Shown here: positions 36,201-43,216 of the stretch, in pieces
How the letters are laid out: each line of letters begins with the position of its first letter
Position numbering within the stretch: position 1 is the stretch's first letter
Origin: Nocardioides islandensis
Lineage (GTDB): Bacteria; Actinomycetota; Actinomycetes; Propionibacteriales; Nocardioidaceae
DNA length: 64,000 nt
Direction of reading: 5' to 3'
NCBI RefSeq assembly: GCF_015352455.1
Contig: NZ_JADKPN010000012.1
Span: 62,001-126,000 of the forward strand
Position numbers and translations under genes: made by a program
The notes under the pieces: model-generated
What the model was told of the DNA's origin: nothing
The model's database searches: none
The model's input: the letters and a program-made list of their open reading frames with translations, nothing else

Positions 36201-36630
36201 TGAGTCGTTGCCGCTGGCCTGGGTGGAGCTCAGCACGACAGCGGACCTGAATGTGATGGCCCCCTACAAGCGGCTACGCGATCTGGGTACCAGTGGGAGC
36301 GGCGGACTTGACGTCTACGAGGCACTTAATCCCGAGCTCTCCAGGTGGATCGCCGAAGCCAGGCTTCCTCAAGGAGCTCCCGAGCCGAACTCCGAATTTG
36401 CTGGAGCGGCGAACGACAAGGCCGAGGGGCGTCAGGCGGCCATCCTCGGGCGTCTCGAGACTCTCGCAGGCACCTATCGAACACTGTTTGACCAAGTTGA
36501 GCGTCGCAGTGAGCTGCTTGTCCCTCGAGCCGACGAGCTGCGAGACGAGATCACGACCGCCCTCGAGGAACTGCAGCGCGTGGTACGAGAGACCGACCCA
36601 AGTTCCTCAAGGACTGACGTATGGAATTGA
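33265..36630 (+). CDS. Tubulin/FtsZ-like protein (Tubulin_2 type), 1121 residues
   Basis: The N-terminus begins FLLIGVGGSGGKTLR, the first glycine-rich nucleotide loop of tubulin-like GTPases (GVGGSGG at residues 9-15). The tubulin signature equivalent is SIAGGSGAGAAID (GGSGAG at 182-187), which would contact the GTP phosphates. This fits the Tubulin_2 family. The remaining 700 or more residues are mostly helical and charged, far longer than FtsZ (about 400). There is no signal peptide, so it is cytoplasmic. It lies 3 nt after the vWA gene and overlaps the next gene by 10 nt. A vWA plus FtsZ-like membrane-remodelling system has been proposed from genome context by Makarova and Koonin. Polymerisation here is inference. 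Confidence 0.75.
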   Translation: MLRPFLLIGVGGSGGKTLRIVHHELERLLGEIGWDEPFPAGWQFLHVDVPSVADGNDPDLPAQLQQGEYAGLVTAGINYRTIDTALAGTGRTREGDSIAGWRPLPEHVKVPVERGAGQFRALGRIITLANMRSVKSRLDDAMRNISGREVTGQLMELTRLLGGTPSNVQKPPVAVVVSSIAGGSGAGAAIDVCDLLRASGPGVWPSESVGILYSPDVFDYLDPARRRGVRPNALATLAELVAGYWNNKGPSQETIGILNRQGVAVGDVDRLGPRYSFIVGAKNDYITFRTQNDIYAAMGRSLASWVSSPVLQDRMDAYVSGNWSASAISVPDELGMKTNEMETPFTAMGSARVGLGRDRFRDYAAQRLARGAVELLLNRHEQRRARGDERPPYVIAQEIADNAFAGFLENSNLNERTEEKNEILDAFRPTDREVKMRQLMDSIYDQVTSNSPPKGLTVSEWRDRISQRVREVIDRTLDEFDVENRARGRVWVTAMQPDFRRLSARTLSQEGTVVTALLLRKLADELRAVRTELEQEASKYLRSGENFEGEIDSALRSADGDLLPREHPSVRTAVRRGIAAVHYRAEARLRQLVVGIIPDLVNNVVIKMAEEIERAGQGLLAERSPANAQPSAISSWPEGEEVPKVLRPAANEFLLEDPDTFAQSLNRLILRSTEAQDLNGAYRRTLRAIIEGSDDASTEDQRVVRQPSAWTPAASELHVELSSAQRADFDVRISAGELLARATAWLTRPGTPAGSFVAESLNHYLSDSGAEAAEVSERLARFEQRLNGAVDAAQPLIGIKKSVLVAVHGRHEIKSETFFSEIPVASSSNAAKVVQKVLESKGLWSAETSKNFAESERSFIDAFTVLVEPYEPVVFDSLMKPIAEEWGDRSKTADGREEFWRWRRARALPEFVPAAPAVTKAMVRGWFTANLFGQVRLEDSSASIFVPNPVGGNGAWRSFPKPMLASGITANHEYLPLALESLPLAWVELSTTADLNVMAPYKRLRDLGTSGSGGLDVYEALNPELSRWIAEARLPQGAPEPNSEFAGAANDKAEGRQAAILGRLETLAGTYRTLFDQVERRSELLVPRADELRDEITTALEELQRVVRETDPSSSRTDVWN

Positions 36631-39245
36631 CCGCACCTCCTGCGCTCACCGTCCTGATCCTTGAGGACGATCCGGAAGGTGAGGCGGTCCTGGACATCGC
36701 CGAGGAGTGGTACGCCCAGCGGGTGCTCACTGACGTCGCAGTCGTCACGCCAGGGTGGGTCACAACCACCGGGCCCGGGCCAGCGACAGTGTCCACGCAC
36801 CTGCTCGGCGGGGACCAACCGAACGATCTGATGACCTACCTCGGCTCACGGCCCCTGGGCCTGGTGCGACTCATCGTGCTCAATGTCTTGACCCACCAGG
36901 AGAAGAACAGCGATCGGTTGGTGAGTGCCTGCGACGAGGTTGCCACGCTGATCAGGCGCGCCATGCCTCTAGCGGTCGACGACAAGGGCTTGACCACTGG
37001 CGTCCGCCTCGTACGAGTCAACTTGATGGTGCCCGAGTCGAGCGTGGCTCTCCAGCAGCGCAGCCTGATCCAGCCCGGCTGGGAAGTAAACGCGGTGGTG
37101 TCTCCCGAGGATCGACCAGATCTGGACCGGATGAACGTCTTCGTGCGATCGGGTGTCAATCTCGCCGGACATGCGCTCACAGCCGCAGCGACCATAGGCG
37201 GACTGTGGGTGGGGATGGGGAAGGCGGCATTCGACGACATCGAGGTCGACTCGACGTACGGCGGTCTCGAGGTGCACGTGGTCCGCTGCCAGGCCAAGAT
37301 GATCGTTGGTGATGACCGGGTCGAGCTTCTTGCGGGTGATGCGATCTCGCGCATCACCAGGACTCCGGACGGGGCGGTGCACTTCATCCGGTGGGGCTAC
37401 GAGACCGACAGGCCGGATCAATGGGTCACGTCGACGTTGGGACGCTTGGTCGAACTTCCCGAGTGGAAGGCCGAGCAGCGACGGTCGGCTCCTCTGTCAC
37501 GAGCTGAGATCCCACTAGGCACGCTGATTCGCGACTGGTTCCGATTCCAGGCCGCCCTACCGCTGGTCGCTTTGGGTCTGCTCGGCGCCAAGGCACGCGA
37601 CACTCTGGAGCGAAGCGTCACGGGCGCTCTGGTCGGCGGTGATGCAGGCGTGGTCGGCCGTATCTACCCGGTGACTCCCGATCTCGCTGGCAAGGCCGCC
37701 GAAATTCGACTGGGCGAGCTCGCCCTCTCCTTGGAGCCACTTCGGCTCGAAGAGCACGCCGCCTCCTGGGGTCAGACGACGCCAACGGCCTGGCGTCGGA
37801 TCAGAGACCTGGCCATCGGACTTGTCGACGGCTCAGACCTTCCTGATCCCTTTAACCGGCAATCCAAGGCCGAGCTCGTCGAGGTGCTCGCACCGAGCAG
37901 GGTCGTCGCCCCTCAGCGGCCAACGCGTTCGGAGCAGTCCCTCGAGGAGCCGCAGCAGAGCGGCGCGTCCGCCGAGGCCCCGCAGCTCGAACAGCCCTCC
38001 CAGACAGACACCCCTTCGACCGAACCTGCGTACGGGGTCTCAGGTCTCCTGGATCGCCTCGCGGAACATGTCCAGAGTTCAGAGGATCACGAGGCGAAGG
38101 CAGCTCAAGCGGCAAGCGAGGACATCGAGAGATACGGGTCAGCTCCTCCGACCAAGTCACTCCAACGAGCGCGCACCCTGTGCTTGGTTGCCTGGATCGC
38201 CGCCCTGGTGGTGTTGGTGATTGTCGGTGTCCGGCTGTGGTTGAGCATCCGTAACGGTCATGCCTTCGCCGACACCGAGGTGTGGAGCCGAGCGTTGTCG
38301 GGCCTGATTCTGGGCGCGGCAATATTCCTGATCGGTGGGCACCTTTATTACCGGGCCCTTCGGCAGTACGAGTGGCAGGTTCGACAGCGCATGCACGCGC
38401 TCAGGGTGGCCACCGACGAGTACGTCTCTGCACGTCAACAGCAGAAGCGTTGGGCCGTTATGGGACACGGCCTCAGCGACTGGATCAGAATCCTCCGTCA
38501 GCTCCTGCACGCACCCCTCTCAACCCGGCAGAACCCCGCACGGGCCGCTGTGCTCGAGTTCCGAGGGTTGCCCGCAGCCGTTGCGGTCGCAGTCGCCCGC
38601 GAACGCGTCAACGACACCGGTGCAGACCTGGGTCGTAGTGCAGCCGAAGCTCTCTGTACCCGGGGTTGGCTCCGCGAGGAGTTCGCACGCCTGGTCGCAG
38701 CGAGCCCGTCCAACAACCGCGAAGCGGGGGTCGTCGTCTCAGGCGACCTGCCAGCGGACCTCGATCTCGGCCTGAGACAACACGGTCCTCGGAGCGAGCT
38801 GGTCGACGTCGCCATCGGCGAACGCGTGAAGCGGGCGGCCACTGACGCCGCGGTGCACAAAGTGCACGAGATGGTCATTGAAGGACGCGTTCAAGTTCCG
38901 GATCTCACTGTCACGCGGACAGGCCCGTACTCCTCGGGACTGGTCGAAGACAACGTCAGCTTCTTGTCGTCATCTGTGATGCTGAGGGCTTCCTTCGCAG
39001 GGGAGATCTTCAGCGATCAGGCTCTGGTCGAAGGCCTGCAGATGCCGGAGCTGACAGTATTTAGTCTTCCGCCGGGCGTTCACGGCCGAGCGGGCGCGGA
39101 CACGCGCATCGAACGCTCCGGGCTGTCGTTGATGACCAGGGTCGACGTCTCCAAGACACTCCGACTTGAGGACCTAACTCTGTTCGTCCGCAGGGCATCG
39201 CAAAGTCCTGTGGCTGAGCCCTCAGGGGCTGACGACTTCAATTAG
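36621..39245 (+). CDS. Large two-helix membrane protein of the vWA/tubulin-like operon
   Basis: The 874-residue protein has no recognised family. The first 400 residues look globular and cytoplasmic, with an N-terminal beta-strand pattern (LTVLILEDDPEGEAVLDIAEEW). An acidic, Gln/Ser-rich linker follows at about 430-480. Two membrane helices lie near residues 520-541 and 558-580, and a second globular cytoplasmic part of about 290 residues ends the chain. Overlap of 10 nt with the tubulin-like gene implies coupled synthesis. By topology it could be the membrane receptor or anchor for the tubulin-like polymer; this is inference from position alone. Confidence 0.6.
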   Translation: MELTAPPALTVLILEDDPEGEAVLDIAEEWYAQRVLTDVAVVTPGWVTTTGPGPATVSTHLLGGDQPNDLMTYLGSRPLGLVRLIVLNVLTHQEKNSDRLVSACDEVATLIRRAMPLAVDDKGLTTGVRLVRVNLMVPESSVALQQRSLIQPGWEVNAVVSPEDRPDLDRMNVFVRSGVNLAGHALTAAATIGGLWVGMGKAAFDDIEVDSTYGGLEVHVVRCQAKMIVGDDRVELLAGDAISRITRTPDGAVHFIRWGYETDRPDQWVTSTLGRLVELPEWKAEQRRSAPLSRAEIPLGTLIRDWFRFQAALPLVALGLLGAKARDTLERSVTGALVGGDAGVVGRIYPVTPDLAGKAAEIRLGELALSLEPLRLEEHAASWGQTTPTAWRRIRDLAIGLVDGSDLPDPFNRQSKAELVEVLAPSRVVAPQRPTRSEQSLEEPQQSGASAEAPQLEQPSQTDTPSTEPAYGVSGLLDRLAEHVQSSEDHEAKAAQAASEDIERYGSAPPTKSLQRARTLCLVAWIAALVVLVIVGVRLWLSIRNGHAFADTEVWSRALSGLILGAAIFLIGGHLYYRALRQYEWQVRQRMHALRVATDEYVSARQQQKRWAVMGHGLSDWIRILRQLLHAPLSTRQNPARAAVLEFRGLPAAVAVAVARERVNDTGADLGRSAAEALCTRGWLREEFARLVAASPSNNREAGVVVSGDLPADLDLGLRQHGPRSELVDVAIGERVKRAATDAAVHKVHEMVIEGRVQVPDLTVTRTGPYSSGLVEDNVSFLSSSVMLRASFAGEIFSDQALVEGLQMPELTVFSLPPGVHGRAGADTRIERSGLSLMTRVDVSKTLRLEDLTLFVRRASQSPVAEPSGADDFN

Positions 39246-40549
39246 ATCTCGCAGGCAACCCCGTCGCCATCGCCGTCGAGGTCACGCCGGTAGCCAGGCT
39301 GTCCACGGTAGAGCGGGGCCACGCCGGCGGCCTCAGCCTCCGTGCAGTTGGCATACCACCTTCTGGGGACCATCAGTGGACGAGGCGTGGTCGCTCTGCT
39401 CCGTGGATTCGGCCGCATCTCTTGAGGCGTCTCCTGGTCAGGACATGTGCTGAGGATGCGGGCCATCGCGTCGTGTTCGGCGCGGGTCACCCACAGGCCG
39501 TAGCGGGCCTTCACGGCTACTTGCCGCAAGACATAAGCGCAGCGGAATGCTTTGTTCGGCGGCAGCCAAGTTGCGGCATCGCCAGCGCCCTTAGCCATAT
39601 TGGTCGGGCCGTCAACCGCTAGCAGGTTCAAGGGGTCGTTGGCAAAGTCAGTACGGACGGCAAAGGACAATCTCTGAGCTCCTGTCTGCCAGGAGTTGCC
39701 CAGCGCCACCACGTGGTCGATCTCGACATCCGCCGACGTTGTCTCGCCTCGCACGAAGGGGATGACCTGCGCGGTGTAGGGGTCGACCAACAGACCTCCA
39801 CGAACGACGCACCCGTGGGTGCCCCGGTCGATCACTTTGGCGACGAGATCGCGTCGGAGGACGTCATTGCGCGTATCGCACCCGTTGTGCCCCAACGGCG
39901 CGCGATTATCGTCGGTCCACGCGGGCCCGAACTGCTCTCGGCTATAAGACGTCATGGGGGCTCGCCCTCGGATCGGTAGCGTCGCGAGTACGGAGAGAGC
40001 CGGCGAGCCAGCGTCGTGCTCTTGCGCCCCAGCCGGTGCGGTCGAACCTCCGGTTGGCTCGCGGGATGGGTGATTCTGCGACGACGCGGTCCCGGATGAC
40101 CTGCCTCCTGGGAAGGCCGATGACGTCGAGGGACTCGACTGCTCAGTGCTCGTGGCATCGGAACCCGCGACCACCAGGCCTCCGATGAGCACCACCGAAG
40201 CAGCGAGCGTGACGGACACCCCGGGGTGGCGCCGCACCCAACCACGTCCGGCTTTGCTGCCGGAATCGACGGGGGCCGTATGGCCGGGCCACGGCTCGAC
40301 ATCGGCGGCATCGGTCGAGGATGGCCGAAGCGCGAGCCATTCCTGCGGGTCGTCCGGATGTCCAGGATCATCCGGACGTACATTCTCCAGCTGGTGTGGG
40401 ACTAAGCCGTGCGGTCTGTCTTCGGAAGGCTTGTCCCACATCAAGTCCAGCTCATCACCGGATGGAGGCGGCCGGTCAATCTCACCTCCGTGGCCACCTC
40501 TCCGGAGCGGTCCGGGCCGCCAGCTGAGCGAGGACCACCGCGCGCCCAT
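39242..40549 (-). CDS. Membrane-anchored HNH-type nuclease (DUF1524) with C-terminal excalibur domain
   Basis: The 435-residue type II membrane protein has about 108 acidic cytoplasmic residues, one transmembrane helix at 111-128 and a Ser/Gly-rich linker. The DUF1524 nuclease domain comes next, with the metal/catalytic signature EIDHVVAL at 276-283 and the Asn-rich second element NLLAVDGPTNMAKG at 308-321. An excalibur calcium-binding module closes the chain (NCTEAEAAG to DGDGDGVACE, Cys402 and Cys433). The nuclease would lie outside the membrane. The start is supported by GAAAGG. It converges on the vWA/tubulin-like operon and overlaps its last gene by 4 nt. Confidence 0.75.
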   Translation of the reverse strand: MGARWSSLSWRPGPLRRGGHGGEIDRPPPSGDELDLMWDKPSEDRPHGLVPHQLENVRPDDPGHPDDPQEWLALRPSSTDAADVEPWPGHTAPVDSGSKAGRGWVRRHPGVSVTLAASVVLIGGLVVAGSDATSTEQSSPSTSSAFPGGRSSGTASSQNHPSREPTGGSTAPAGAQEHDAGSPALSVLATLPIRGRAPMTSYSREQFGPAWTDDNRAPLGHNGCDTRNDVLRRDLVAKVIDRGTHGCVVRGGLLVDPYTAQVIPFVRGETTSADVEIDHVVALGNSWQTGAQRLSFAVRTDFANDPLNLLAVDGPTNMAKGAGDAATWLPPNKAFRCAYVLRQVAVKARYGLWVTRAEHDAMARILSTCPDQETPQEMRPNPRSRATTPRPLMVPRRWYANCTEAEAAGVAPLYRGQPGYRRDLDGDGDGVACEI

Positions 40550-40914
40550 GTCAACCTTTCGTCATCACCGGACGCGCCATGCGACCACGAGCGATCAAGA
40601 TTGCCTGCACCGTCGTCGACCGGAACGACGTCCATTGCTTCATTCTCAGCGATGCTCGGACAGCAAATAGTAAGTCCGGAAGCGAGCCTGACACCCAACC
40701 TTGGGCGAATGTTCTTTGGCTGATTGGTTCCGCTCATCATTGGCCAACCGGGTCGCAGGGCAGGAGAAGTTGGTGACACTCGTCGGGTGAACCCTTTGCG
40801 CTGTCGGAGTAACGCCGCATGACAGAGATTGGGCGAGCCGGATGCGGCCGACACTGAGATGCCAAAGCCGATTGCACCGTCCCGGTCAGTCAGACACCGT
40901 GGAATGCTGGTCGC
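40550..40914. other. Non-coding gap between divergent nuclease genes
   Basis: About 365 bases between the divergent starts of the HNH/excalibur and Mrr-like genes contain no convincing coding frame. It must hold both promoters, but I could not define boxes with confidence. A minus-strand open frame of about 200 codons runs through it but looks non-coding. Confidence 0.55.
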
Positions 40915-41703
40915 ATGGTGAGCAGCACGTCGCCCTCGGTGTGGGAGCTGCTCCAGAACTTTGCTGCAACGCAGCGAGGAAGCTTCACAACTCAGGATGT
41001 CGTGTCGTGGTTTCGCCGCCACGCCCCTGCGAAGGCGAACGATCAGACGGTGCGCACGCACGTACGCGGTGCATGCTGGAACGTCGGAGATCGATCACAG
41101 TTCTCGCACCGGGAGCCGTTCCTGACACGGCTCGACCGCGGTGTCTTTCGTCGGGCGACGCTGGAGGAGATCGAGCGCTGGGCAGCCGACGAAAGCCACG
41201 ACGGCGACCGCGCAACGTCACGGGTCGTTGCACCGCACCACCTTCAGGGCGCTGCCAGTGATACGTCTGGACTGTCGGACGAATGGCACACGGATGCCAA
41301 CATCCAATCGGCACTGGTGACCGCGCTGGCCGTTGACGGCTGGCGCATCGTGTCCGTCGCCAACACTGCGACCAAGGAACACGGGATCGACGTCATCGCT
41401 GATCACGAGGGACAAACCGTCGGCATCGAAGTCAAAGGATTTCCCAGCCGCCAGTACGCCGACCCGGCACGGCGGATCGAGACCAAGCGCACCAACCCAA
41501 GCACCCAGGCTGCGCACTGGTACGCACAGGCGGTTCTGGCTGCCATGCGGCTTCGCGGCAAGGAGCCCACCTGGCGCAGCGTCATCGCGCTGCCCGACTT
41601 CCGCCGCTATCGCGACCTTCACGCCGAGACCGTGGGTTCGCTCTCTGCTGCACAGATCGACGTCTGGTGGGTCAACCAGGTCGGCGAGGTCGACCGCAAC
41701 TGA
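40915..41703 (+). CDS. Mrr-like restriction endonuclease-fold protein
   Basis: The 262-residue protein has an N-terminal winged-helix-like region (SVWELLQNFAATQRGSFTTQDVVSWFRRHAP...VRTHVRGACW) and a C-terminal PD-(D/E)XK nuclease core. The active site is readable: Asp159 in EHGIDVIAD and Glu172-Val-Lys174 in GIEVKGF, with a conserved Gln later in THWYAQAVL-like context (AHWYAQAVLAAMRL). This is the Mrr-type arrangement, which cuts DNA, often modified DNA. It is a single gene, convergent with the SF1 helicase gene and 19 nt from its stop. It may form a stand-alone restriction activity or join the neighbouring nuclease-helicase pair. Confidence 0.75.
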   Translation: MVSSTSPSVWELLQNFAATQRGSFTTQDVVSWFRRHAPAKANDQTVRTHVRGACWNVGDRSQFSHREPFLTRLDRGVFRRATLEEIERWAADESHDGDRATSRVVAPHHLQGAASDTSGLSDEWHTDANIQSALVTALAVDGWRIVSVANTATKEHGIDVIADHEGQTVGIEVKGFPSRQYADPARRIETKRTNPSTQAAHWYAQAVLAAMRLRGKEPTWRSVIALPDFRRYRDLHAETVGSLSAAQIDVWWVNQVGEVDRN

Positions 41704-41722
41704 CCCTGCGAGCCTGGCAGAA

Positions 41723-43216
41723 TTAGCTTTCGTTCCAGACGCCGCGCTGGAACGCGCCAAGGATCCGCTGGTGAGTCTGACGAGGTAAAGCACGGGTTCC
41801 TGGTTCTCCGAACGGCGTGCCAGGGCGGGCGGCGGCGTCGTCCAGCAGCTGGTCGAGCCCGGCCCGCGCCAATAGCAAAAGCCCGTGCGTTGCCCGGGTG
41901 CAGGTGACAGCCAGCCGGCCGAACGCGGAGTTGAAGTCATCCAGCCGATCGGCACCGGACAGCGGGTGCAGGGCGACAGTGATCCGGTTGGTCTGTCCCT
42001 GCCATGAGTCCACGGTCGAGGCAAGCAACACCCCGGACGGCAGGTCGAGCTCCTCGGTCAGGCGCTCGACGATCGCGGTCGCGTCGTCCACGGCCTGGTT
42101 GCGAGTCGCTAGTACGACGACGAGCGGGTCACCGTGCGGAGCCGACGACTCAACCCGGAGCTCATCGTCAGGGTCGCCTGCATCGTCATAGGTGCGCTCG
42201 ACCGTCGCGAACCCTCCTTCGAGCAGGGGGCGCAGCAGCCGCTCCAGCACGTCGAGCAGGGGTTGGTCGATGTCCGGCGCCTCGGGATCGGGCAGTCCGG
42301 CTACCTCGAGGAGAGTGGGTCGGCCGCTGGCGACCGCGGCCCACACATCTGACGCCACGCCCGCCAAGGTGGGCAGCTCGATCGAGCGGTCGCCCGGGGC
42401 AGCCACACAGTCGAGCTGGTCCCAGTCGCCGTAGAAGGCACGCCACAGGGGCAGCTGCTCAGCCGTGGGTCGCCACACCGCGGGGAGGTCGCGCGAGAAC
42501 GTCGACTCCTGACGCTCGTAAGCCGTAGGCCAGGCCCGGTACGGGTTGTACCCGGGGTCGCCGCGCCACGGGTTCTCGCTGGGGTCGATCGGGGGCAGCT
42601 GGCCGACGTCACCGACGCCGACCGCGACAGGCGCATAGCCTTCGACCCCGGTGAACAGGTGCAAGGGCAGCTGCCACGCCTCGTCGACGAAGAGCACGTC
42701 GAAGATCCGCTCACCGTTGGCACCGGCCCCGAGCCGGGCGAGCATGCGGTCGCGCTCGCCGAACACCCGGAACTTGTGCGACACCCCCAAGACCACGCGC
42801 ACGTCCTCGGGGATGTCGCGAGACTTGGTGACCACCGTGAGGTCGTCGTCGATCCCGTCCGGGAGCTTGGGCCGCCACTTCTCGGACACGAACAGGCAGA
42901 CCTGGCCCTTTCCGTAGACGGCTCCGAGCCGTTGCGCCAGGGGGATCACCTGCTTGTTGGCGAAGGCGGTCACCGCCACCCGGAGACAGTTTGGGTTGGC
43001 CAGGGCCTGGCCGACCATGGCCACCAGCGCGTACGACTTCCCAGCTCCGGCCGCCGCGCGCAGCAGGACCTTCTCGTACGGCGCCGTGCCGTGCAGCACC
43101 GCCATCAGCGCGTTGGTCGCCTCGGCCGCGGCGACGACGTTCTCCGCGGCGGCCTGGGAGTGGTGGCGCACATCCCCGAGCTCAGCCTCCGGCAACGTGA
43201 ACTCGAGCCGGGTCAC
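41723..43216 (-). CDS. SF1 (Dna2/UPF1-like) helicase partner of a Cas4-like nuclease
   Basis: The 497-residue ATPase has Walker A AAAGAGKS (54-61), Walker B FVDEAW (176-181) and SF1 motif III GDVGQLPP (202-209). Later motifs are STVDSWQGQTN and VTCTRATHGLLLL, matching motifs V and VI. This is the helicase core without large insertions, so loading and specificity probably come from the nuclease partner. The GTG start overlaps the stop of the upstream Cas4-like gene (GTGA). The pair resembles the split nuclease/helicase logic of AddAB or Cas4-helicase modules but fits no named defence system I can recall. Confidence 0.75.
   Translation of the reverse strand: MTRLEFTLPEAELGDVRHHSQAAAENVVAAAEATNALMAVLHGTAPYEKVLLRAAAGAGKSYALVAMVGQALANPNCLRVAVTAFANKQVIPLAQRLGAVYGKGQVCLFVSEKWRPKLPDGIDDDLTVVTKSRDIPEDVRVVLGVSHKFRVFGERDRMLARLGAGANGERIFDVLFVDEAWQLPLHLFTGVEGYAPVAVGVGDVGQLPPIDPSENPWRGDPGYNPYRAWPTAYERQESTFSRDLPAVWRPTAEQLPLWRAFYGDWDQLDCVAAPGDRSIELPTLAGVASDVWAAVASGRPTLLEVAGLPDPEAPDIDQPLLDVLERLLRPLLEGGFATVERTYDDAGDPDDELRVESSAPHGDPLVVVLATRNQAVDDATAIVERLTEELDLPSGVLLASTVDSWQGQTNRITVALHPLSGADRLDDFNSAFGRLAVTCTRATHGLLLLARAGLDQLLDDAAARPGTPFGEPGTRALPRQTHQRILGAFQRGVWNES

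Noticed and set aside
30601..39245. Assignment of the vWA operon to a ter or TerY-P system
   Set aside because: Besides vWA there is no TerD-like protein, kinase or phosphatase; the partners are tubulin-like and membrane proteins.
40441..41061. A 206-codon minus-strand open frame in the gap before the Mrr-like gene
   Set aside because: It overlaps the starts of two better-supported genes on both sides and has shadow-like composition.
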